Shown piece after piece: positions 1 through 4,555 of a DNA stretch of 5,916 bases. The position numbers were made by a program, and so were the translations under genes. The notes beneath the pieces were generated by a model. That model worked only from the letters and a program-made list of their open reading frames with translations, was not told the DNA's origin and did not search any database. This DNA is from an uncultured Acidobacteriota bacterium (GTDB lineage: Bacteria; Acidobacteriota; Vicinamibacteria; Vicinamibacterales; UBA8438), in assembly GCA_937888665.1 (NCBI GenBank), contig CALBET010000672.1, positions 1-5,916 of the forward strand. Reading direction: 5' to 3'. Within the stretch, counting starts at the first letter, position 1; each line of letters begins with the position of its first letter.

Positions 1-2
1 AG

Positions 3-143
3 ACCCTGAGCGTCGAGCGGATCTTTCGGCACCCCCGCATTGAGGGCTTTACGCTGGCCACCACGGCCATTCAGATTGGCGAGGAGATCTGGCTGGGAAC
101 GAACAGTGGCGAGATGATCGCCTACTTCCCGGTCCCGCGATAG
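3..143 (+). CDS. C-terminal end of a probable beta-propeller (SMP-30/gluconolactonase-like) protein, partial at the window edge
   Basis: An open frame enters from the left edge and ends at TAG 141-143, giving the last 46 residues of a protein. The end reads IWLGTNSGEMIAYFP. This resembles the final blade of SMP-30/gluconolactonase or strictosidine-synthase-like six-bladed propellers, which often close with a W-[IL]-G-[ST]-x-x-G-[DE]-x-[IL]-A pattern. If so, it would be a lactone or ester hydrolase or a sugar-binding propeller, but no catalytic residues lie inside the window and the substrate cannot be named. The gene lies just upstream of a decayed plus-strand gene, so whether this copy is intact is unknown. 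Family assignment rests on a short tail and is tentative. Confidence 0.5.
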   Translation, partial: TLSVERIFRHPRIEGFTLATTAIQIGEEIWLGTNSGEMIAYFPVPR

Positions 144-157
144 GCCGCAAAGCCGAG

Positions 158-172
158 CCGCCCGATGGGCGG
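158..172 (+). terminator. Short GC hairpin after the propeller gene, possible weak terminator
   Basis: CCGCCC, a GAT loop and GGGCGG form a perfect 6-bp stem 14 bases after the stop at 141-143. Only a short T stretch follows (ACCTTTGG), so it lacks the U-tract of a strong intrinsic terminator. Its position between two plus-strand reading frames fits termination or mRNA end protection. Confidence 0.3.
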
Positions 173-183
173 ACCTTTGGCGC

Positions 184-189
184 AAGGAG
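184..189 (+). promoter_or_regulatory. Ribosome binding site of the decayed secreted-protein gene
   Basis: AAGGAG lies 7 bases before ATG 197 but only 1 base before ATG 191. The spacing says that ATG 197 was the original start, with MTRIVLAAF as the beginning of the signal peptide. The site is well preserved although the gene behind it is broken. Confidence 0.5.
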
Positions 190-190
190 A

Positions 191-706
191 ATGCAGATGA
201 CAAGGATTGTTCTCGCGGCGTTTGTCGCGGCGGCGGTGGCGTGAGGAAGGCGGCGTGCTGTCGTACAACGAGTTCTGGTGATGATCTTCCAGACGCCTGG
301 GTATGTGGCGATTCTCAACGAGATGGTGCGTCAGGCCCGGGTCATCCCGATCGAGAACACCGCGAAACCCGCGTTTCCGCAGCTCGCGGGGGTGTCACGC
401 GGGCACTGGGAGGGGGAGACGCTGGTCATCGAGACGACCCAGTTTCGTAGCGCGGAAAACGGGGGGACCGGCCCGAACATGCACTTGGTCGAACGTCTGA
501 CCAGGCTTGATCCCGACACCGTCGCCTACGAGTACACCGTCACGGACCCGACGGTGTACACGGCACCCTATACGGTCATGATGCCGTTTCGGCGCACCGA
601 CGGTCCGATCTTCGAGTACGCCTGCCATGAGGGCAACATCGGGCTGTACGGGATTCTGGCCGGCGCGCGGAACCTCGAGCGTCTGGGGCGACAACTGCGT
701 CGGTAG
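191..706 (+). pseudogene. Decayed secreted protein of an uncharacterised acidobacterial-type family (signal peptide plus C-terminal half)
   Basis: Three remnants of one gene follow in order. First, a signal-peptide start from ATG 191 or 197 (TRIVLAAFVAAAVA) runs straight into TGA 242-244. Second, a short piece in another frame, about 249-278, reads GGVLSYNEFW, a motif I associate with the middle of this family, and ends at TGA 279-281. Third, an open stretch to TAG 704-706, in the same frame as the signal peptide, carries the conserved C-terminal half: QTPGYVAILNEM, SRGHWEGETLVIETTQF, MHLVERLTRLDPDT and FEYACHEGN, ending at GILAGARN. Full-length relatives as I recall them are secreted, a few hundred residues long and of unknown function. 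At least two internal deletions and a frame change are needed to explain this arrangement. GTG 278 or ATG 281 could in principle start a 142-residue product without a signal peptide, but no good ribosome binding site precedes them, so a pseudogene is preferred. Confidence 0.7.
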
Positions 707-829
707 CGACGTCATCGGCAACCGCTGTCGGATGTCGGGCCGACCCGCGTGGTGATCTGGGTGTCGTGGCGGCGGGGCTATTGTCGCCCCCTCCCATGTC
801 CCTCTCGACAGGCTCCACCCTCGGCCCGT

Positions 830-985
830 CTCCTCTCGGGATTTGCAACGCTGGTGGTCACCAATCCGCGAATGGGCCTTTCAGCGCACGTTGGTGGCGT
901 GTTGAACGGGATGCTCCTCATCGTCTTGGGGCTGGCGTGGCCGTACACGCGGTTGCCGGCTTGGCTCGAGAGGGCGACGACGTGG
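830..985 (+). pseudogene. Fragment of a hydroxylaminobenzene mutase (HabA)-like membrane protein
   Basis: About 52 codons read LLSGFATLVVTNPRMGLSAH, then GGVLNGMLLIVLGLAWPYTRLPAWLERATTW. The block TNPRMGLSAH-x-x-G-V-x-N-G followed by a hydrophobic helix is typical of the small four-helix membrane family that includes (hydroxyamino)benzene mutases HabA/HabB and many unassigned relatives in soil bacteria. These isomerise hydroxylaminobenzene to 2-aminophenol in nitroarene breakdown, but most relatives are untested. Only the end of the first helix, the conserved loop and the second helix remain. No proper start, first-helix beginning or third and fourth helices are present, and the reading frame stops making sense at about 985. 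This is therefore a relic. The upstream GTG at 749 opens the frame, but the residues between it and 830 look non-coding. Confidence 0.55.
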
Positions 986-1113
986 CCATCGGCGACACGA
1001 CGGTCACCTCCGGCCTGATCAGCGTAGGCATCGATCCTGGCGCCACCTTGGACATGGGAGAGCCGACGCTCCTCTTCGAGGATGTCGATTACATCCCAAG
1101 GAAATCCCTTGGA
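970..1113 (+). pseudogene. Unidentified coding-like fragment, about 48 codons
   Basis: In the frame one base off from the HabA-like relic, residues beginning EGDDVAIGDTTVTSGLISVG and ending TLLFEDVDYIPRKSLG look like real protein: they are rich in D/G/V/T, alternate like beta strands, and lack the R/A/P-heavy composition of shadow frames nearby. The stretch starts where the HabA similarity ends and has no start codon or ribosome binding site of its own. The simplest reading is a second gene relic joined to the first by deletion. I do not recognise the family. It could also be a chance open frame. Confidence 0.3.
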
Positions 1114-1182
1114 CGGCGGTCGCTAAGAGCTCAGAGCGCGGCTTGTGTCCCAAAAACCTCCAACTTTCGCCCCCTGGAATGG

Positions 1183-1210
1183 CGTCCCAGAACTACTCAA
1201 TTCTGGGGCG
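1183..1210. repeat. Inverted repeat, 7-bp perfect arms extendable to 10 bp, 8-base loop
   Basis: CCCAGAA at 1186-1192 pairs with TTCTGGG at 1201-1207 around CTACTCAA. Three more pairs (one G-T) extend the stem to 1183 and 1210. No T-run follows on either strand. It could be a relic of a mobile element end, a palindromic repeat or a weak bidirectional terminator. Confidence 0.45.
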
Positions 1211-1302
1211 ATCTCGCCTGTTCCGCGCTCACAAATACCCAATTTGCTCCCTTGTCACGCCTCTTCAGCTCGTCATGCGCCCGGGGCGCGTGACTACGGG
1301 TC

Positions 1303-1330
1303 GGAAACGGCGTGCAGCACCGACGTTTCC
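1303..1330. terminator. Inverted repeat downstream of the minus-strand cluster, candidate terminator
   Basis: GGAAACG at 1303-1309 pairs with CGTTTCC at 1324-1330 across a 14-base loop. A competing pairing, GTCGG 1300-1304 with CCGAC 1320-1324, overlaps it. It sits 56 bases past the TAA of the kinase-like gene, in the right place for a transcript end. It lacks a T-tract and has a long loop, so the role is uncertain. Confidence 0.25.
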
Positions 1331-1385
1331 TCAAGCGCCGGCCGCCGCGCTACCGACTTATGCGCCGAATCAGGGTTCCAGGGCC

Positions 1386-3044
1386 TTATCGATCGATACC
1401 CACTAGGTCGAAGCTGCCGCCATCAGGGCGCACATACACTCTCACTGGCCGGTTCCACGCGGGAAAGTTCGGATGCATGGACCGGATCTCGGCCATCAGG
1501 TAGGTATCCCCGGTCAGCCGAGGAGTGGAGGGTAGTGGCAGCACCGTGTCGCCGCCGGTCGTCGGCTCGGTGAGTCCCAGGACGGCACCGGTCTCGTTGA
1601 GGTAGAGCGACCAGGACGTCTGGTAGCGGGTGCCGGTAGCGACAAAACCGTAGCGCTCCGCCAAGTTCACGAATTCCACCGCGGACCCCGTCAGCGCGAA
1701 CTCGTCGAGTGGATTGACTCGGGTCATCGCGTACCGGCCACTCTTCTGTTGCCGCTCGACCAGCACCTGGTAAAAGTACCGCTCGGCATCCTTGTCGCTG
1801 TACTCGCCGGTTCGCACGACCGCCAGCAGCTCTTCTTCGGTGAACCGCATCAGGATCTTGGCGGCCCAGAACGCGTCCCGGTCCGTCATCCGCACGAAGG
1901 CGGGGTTCGGGTAGTCGTTCTTCCACTCCTCCGGCTCGAACGCCACGGACTCCCACCGCCCCACCGACTGATACTTCGGGAACTCGGGCCACTCCACGGA
2001 TCGATATTTCGGGGCCCGAAGCCCCAACCCGTAGAAGTTGCGCTTGATCTCGCCCATGTCGAGAAAGTACTGGAAGCTCAGATTGGCCAGCTGGATCTCG
2101 ACGCTGCCGCTGCCGAAGGTGGACCCGAAATCGAGCAGGTGGTGCCGGACATACCGAACCCCACCGTCCTCGACCCAGCTGTCCTGGGTGTTCTGCGCAC
2201 GCGTGTCGTCGTGGTTCGTCCAGGCCGCGAACAGCCGGAGTCCGCGCAGCTCCCGCCGGTGCTCGTGCGGAATCACGTCGTTCGGGTCGTCAGAGCGGGT
2301 GTCGAAGTAGCGGAAGGGCCCCAACGGCTGCCCGTCGAGATGCTTGCTGGCGGTGACCCGGAGTCTGCCGTCAGGCAGCCGCGGAACGCCCCGGAGGACC
2401 CGCGCCAGACGCTCAGGGGTCAACGCGCGTTCGTCGCCGAACTGGTCCTCCAGCGTGGTGCCCGACTCGATGACGAAGTTCTCCGGGCGCACCCGCACGA
2501 TATGGTTCTGGGGCGTGTGATAGCCGAGGGCGTGGAAGAGCTTGGTGGCGATCACCTCGGCGCCAGACGCGAGCTCTGGCACCTCGACCGGGTCGAACTT
2601 GATGATGTACCGGTCGCCGACGTCATCGATGATCTGGAACCCGGGCGTCAGCCCCTGGCTCTTGCTCCGGAACACCCGCCACGGCGCATTCGGATTCGGT
2701 CCGTCGGTCGTATTCGGCCCGACCCTCAGCTCCTCGATACTCAGGCGCTTGACGCCGTGGCGATTGACGAACCAGTTGCCGTCCGGGACCTCGTCGAGCG
2801 TGTTGACGTTCTGGGCCTCGCCACCGCCCTCGCCGACATCGCCGAAGATGTGCCCAAAGCGGTCGAACAGATCGCTGAGTTCGAGTTCCCTCGGCTCATC
2901 TGACACGTTGAGCAGCGCGGTGTCGGCCAGCACCGGATCGTCCGGATAGAACTTCGGCTCCTGCGCCGACACAGCCGCCTGCGTGAGGGTGAGCGCCGCC
3001 AGTACCGCGAGCAGCTCCGGCAACGTGCGTCTGGCGTTGGACAC
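1386..3044 (-). CDS. Secreted protein of unknown function with a protein-kinase-like fold signature
   Basis: The preferred product is 552 residues from GTG 3044. A signal peptide occupies residues 1-27 (RR at 5-6, hydrophobic LLAVLAALTL, cleavage after AVSA before QEP), so it acts outside the cytoplasm. Residues about 120-310 carry kinase-like elements in the right order: a G-rich turn then GFQIIDDVGDRYIIKFDP (lysine K149), AEVIATKLF (glutamate E163), GYHTPQN, then WTNHDDTRAQN (D280 and N285, like the D-x4-N catalytic loop of HipA and PI3/4-kinase types), then LLDFGST (D305, DFG-like metal site). A helical part follows, then a beta-rich tail from about residue 440. This suggests phosphotransfer to a protein, sugar or lipid in the periplasm or outside; activity and substrate are unknown, and an inactive pseudokinase is possible. 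Family members look common in Acidobacteriota, in my recollection. TTG 3134 opens the frame earlier and overlaps the upstream stop, but the extra 30 residues are encoded by palindromic repeat DNA, so GTG 3044 is favoured. It lies 86 bases behind the barrel gene, so co-transcription is likely. Confidence 0.75.
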   Translation of the reverse strand: MSNARRTLPELLAVLAALTLTQAAVSAQEPKFYPDDPVLADTALLNVSDEPRELELSDLFDRFGHIFGDVGEGGGEAQNVNTLDEVPDGNWFVNRHGVKRLSIEELRVGPNTTDGPNPNAPWRVFRSKSQGLTPGFQIIDDVGDRYIIKFDPVEVPELASGAEVIATKLFHALGYHTPQNHIVRVRPENFVIESGTTLEDQFGDERALTPERLARVLRGVPRLPDGRLRVTASKHLDGQPLGPFRYFDTRSDDPNDVIPHEHRRELRGLRLFAAWTNHDDTRAQNTQDSWVEDGGVRYVRHHLLDFGSTFGSGSVEIQLANLSFQYFLDMGEIKRNFYGLGLRAPKYRSVEWPEFPKYQSVGRWESVAFEPEEWKNDYPNPAFVRMTDRDAFWAAKILMRFTEEELLAVVRTGEYSDKDAERYFYQVLVERQQKSGRYAMTRVNPLDEFALTGSAVEFVNLAERYGFVATGTRYQTSWSLYLNETGAVLGLTEPTTGGDTVLPLPSTPRLTGDTYLMAEIRSMHPNFPAWNRPVRVYVRPDGGSFDLVGIDR

Positions 3045-3058
3045 GCGGCTTGCCCGAC

Positions 3059-3072
3059 GGGCCTGAAGGCCC
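3059..3072. repeat. Perfect palindrome with CCTGAAGG core before the kinase-like gene
   Basis: GGGCCT, GA, AGGCCC forms a 6-bp stem. It is preceded by GGCTTGCCCGAC, so the whole resembles part of the repeat at 4428-4467 (GCCTTGCCTCG then CCTGAAGGC). This looks like a second, diverged copy of one interspersed repeat family. It ends 14 bases before GTG 3044, in the presumed 5' leader. Confidence 0.5.
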
Positions 3073-3083
3073 TTGCTACCGTG

Positions 3084-3106
3084 ACCCGCGTGCAGGAGGC
3101 GCGGGT
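3084..3106. repeat. Intergenic hairpin, 7-bp GC arms with 9-base loop
   Basis: ACCCGCG at 3084-3090 pairs exactly with CGCGGGT at 3100-3106. On the minus-strand transcript it lies 24 bases after the stop of the barrel gene, ahead of the kinase-like gene. It may stabilise or separate the two transcripts. No U-tract follows, so it is not a standard terminator. Confidence 0.4.
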
Positions 3107-3130
3107 GCGTGAGTGTGTTCAGGCTACTGG

Positions 3131-4402
3131 TCAAAACGACGGCCCCCCTCCGATGTGTACCTTGATCGACTCGCGGCTGCGGGCCAGGTCGAACCGTATG
3201 ACGGTTCCGCCAGGACCATGGCCGCGAAGCCCGAACCCTACGGCGGTCTCCAGGTCATGCAGGTCGAACTCGGACGACTCGGAAAACACTTTGCCGGCAT
3301 CAGCAAACAGGGCGAAATCGAGATAGGTCCACAGTTCCCAGCGATACTCGGCGCTGAGGAGCAGCGTGCGGGCGTCGCGGAACCGGAATTCGCGGAACCC
3401 CCGGATCGTGCTACCGCCCCCCAGGGTCTCCATGAGATAGAACGGCACCTCACCGCCGGAATCCGCGATCGAACGGGACGTGCGGGCCCGGAGTGCCAGC
3501 AGACGACTGCGAACACCCAGGGGCACATGCACCTGGACCTCAGCGGCGACACGGTTGAAGTCGAACCGGTTCAGATCTCGGTCGTCGTATTGTGCGACCT
3601 CGCCTCGCAGCACCACGCCAGCCTCGGGGACGGTCGTATCCCGGAGGTCGAGTTCGACCGTGGCGCCATAGTGCAGATAGTCGGTTGTCGTCTCGAAGCC
3701 GGGGACACCGGCCGGATCGAACAGCTCCTCGAGGGACGGACCGAAAAAGCCCTCGTCAGCCTCGGCTCGGAGCCAGCCTCCGTGCACGTCGACATTCACG
3801 AACCGGCCGACATCGGCACCCACCCCACCGTCGACCGCCCGCTCGCGGAGCTGATAGGTCGACCGATCTCGCGAGTGGGTGTCGCCCCCAAGCCCAAAGA
3901 AACGGAGCTCGCGGTAGTCGCTGTTCCGGAAAGTCACCCGACCGCGTACCGGCGTGTCGCGACGTGCCGCCGGAAACCGCACCGCGGCGTCGTACGAGGT
4001 AAAGAGCCGGGTTGAGATTCGCGCCGACGCGTCGAACTCGAACGCCTCATTGTCGAGACCATTGTGATACCCGAGGCCGCCGACGAGACCGGAGCCGGAC
4101 GGCATCCCTCCGATCGCCGGAACGAACTGACGCCATCCGCGCTGAAAGATGTTGGCCGGAAAGTTCATCCGTTCAAAGACCTGCACGCGGGCCTCGGCCG
4201 GGGTGACCACGTAGGGCTCCAGTGCTTCGGCCTTCCTTTGACGCCGTCGACGCAGGAGTTCCTCCCGTGTCGCGGGGGCTTCGTTCTCCTGTTCGACCGC
4301 GATCTCGGCGGTTGGCTGCGCCACGGTCGGCATGGGCCACCCGAGGCAGGCCAGTAGCCAGGCGAGCGTCCACCCGACGAGTGTGTGAGTTCTGCCTCTC
4401 AT
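3131..4402 (-). CDS. Outer-membrane beta-barrel protein of the Omp85/BamA superfamily, lacking POTRA domains
   Basis: The product is 423 residues from ATG 4402. Residues 1-28 form a signal peptide (R2, R4, then WTLAWLLACLGW, cleavage after TVA). A short charged linker follows (EELLRRRRQRK at 47-57), then from about residue 75 a Gly/aromatic-rich alternating pattern of about 350 residues, enough for a 16-strand barrel. Omp85 hallmarks are the loop-6 motif GGGSTIRGFREF (IRGF at 333-336, equivalent to the VRGY/VRGF of BamA), then DFALFADAGKVF (362-373), GFGLR (389-393), RFDLARS (403-409) and a terminal phenylalanine at 423, the usual barrel-assembly signal. No periplasmic POTRA domain fits between signal and barrel, unlike BamA or TamA, so it is not a general assembly factor; short Omp85 proteins of this sort are mostly unassigned. 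An upstream TTG at 4501 would add 33 residues translated from palindromic repeat DNA and is rejected. AGGAG lies 16 bases before ATG 4402, further than ideal. The gene lies between enolase and the kinase-like gene. Confidence 0.82.
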   Translation of the reverse strand: MRGRTHTLVGWTLAWLLACLGWPMPTVAQPTAEIAVEQENEAPATREELLRRRRQRKAEALEPYVVTPAEARVQVFERMNFPANIFQRGWRQFVPAIGGMPSGSGLVGGLGYHNGLDNEAFEFDASARISTRLFTSYDAAVRFPAARRDTPVRGRVTFRNSDYRELRFFGLGGDTHSRDRSTYQLRERAVDGGVGADVGRFVNVDVHGGWLRAEADEGFFGPSLEELFDPAGVPGFETTTDYLHYGATVELDLRDTTVPEAGVVLRGEVAQYDDRDLNRFDFNRVAAEVQVHVPLGVRSRLLALRARTSRSIADSGGEVPFYLMETLGGGSTIRGFREFRFRDARTLLLSAEYRWELWTYLDFALFADAGKVFSESSEFDLHDLETAVGFGLRGHGPGGTVIRFDLARSRESIKVHIGGGPSF

Positions 4403-4427
4403 AAGTACGACTCGGCTACTCCTGTGG

Positions 4428-4467
4428 GGCAAGGCTTTAGCCTTGCCTCGCAGCCTGAAGGCCTGCG
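4428..4467. repeat. Double palindromic intergenic repeat (REP-like)
   Basis: Two palindromes stand side by side. In the first, GGCAAGGCT at 4428-4436 pairs with AGCCTTGCC at 4439-4447 around TT. In the second, CGCAGCCT at 4449-4456 pairs with AGGCCTGCG at 4459-4467 around GA, with one unpaired base. Read through in reverse it gives peptides such as AQAFRLRGKAKALP, a type of spurious N-terminal extension I recall from acidobacterial annotations. It lies in the leader of the barrel gene, between it and enolase, and may affect transcript ends or stability. It resembles the palindrome at 3059-3072. Confidence 0.6.
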
Positions 4468-4555
4468 CCACTGACCCAAATGCGGCGAGCCCCGGGCGCA
4501 AGCAGCACCGTCCCGAACAGACATGCCCCCGACGATGCGCGCGACCCTGTAGCGG

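Larger units (their letters stand above)
1114..1385. other. Non-coding spacer between plus-strand relics and the minus-strand gene cluster
   Basis: No convincing gene is seen on either strand in these 272 bases. The part from about 1143 to 1260 is visibly richer in A and T than its surroundings and contains TGTCCCAAAAACCTCC at 1146-1161, which has the look of an insertion-sequence tip, plus a strong inverted repeat at 1183-1210. A second inverted repeat lies at 1303-1330. The region is convergent (plus-strand relics meet the minus-strand 1386-3044 gene), so terminators are expected, but none with a T-tract is visible. Confidence 0.5.

Noticed and set aside
278..706. Intact 142-residue gene from GTG 278
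   Set aside because: It matches only the C-terminal half of its family, has no good ribosome binding site, and the signal peptide and middle motif of the same gene lie just upstream in broken form.
774..790. Hairpin GGGGC / GCCCC with 7-base loop
   Set aside because: Five-pair stems of this kind are expected by chance in GC-rich DNA; no T-run or adjacent gene end gives it meaning.
1096..1113. Inverted repeat CCAAGG / CCTTGG
   Set aside because: A 6-bp stem with no T-tract, lying inside the coding-like fragment; too weak to call.
766..1293. 175-codon plus-strand frame taken as one gene
   Set aside because: Only codons for about 970-1113 look protein-like; the first part is a shadow of the HabA-like relic and the last part runs into non-coding sequence.
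1749..2903. 384-codon open frame on the plus strand opposite the kinase-like gene
   Set aside because: Composition is the R/V/E/P-rich pattern expected for the complement of a GC-rich gene; no signal, motif or ribosome binding site is seen, while the minus-strand frame has coherent motifs throughout.
3113..4015. 300-codon open frame on the plus strand opposite the barrel gene
   Set aside because: Shadow of the minus-strand gene; the barrel frame has the IRGF motif, alternating strands and a terminal F, and the plus frame has nothing recognisable.
4343..4354. Lipoprotein signal (LLAC) in the barrel signal peptide
   Set aside because: The cysteine lies inside the hydrophobic stretch, with W-P-M-P-T-V-A-Q following as a better type I cleavage site, and Omp85 barrels are not normally lipoproteins.
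4403..4501. N-terminal extension of the barrel protein from TTG 4501
   Set aside because: The 33 added residues are encoded largely by the palindromic repeat at 4428-4467 and precede a clean signal peptide at ATG 4402.
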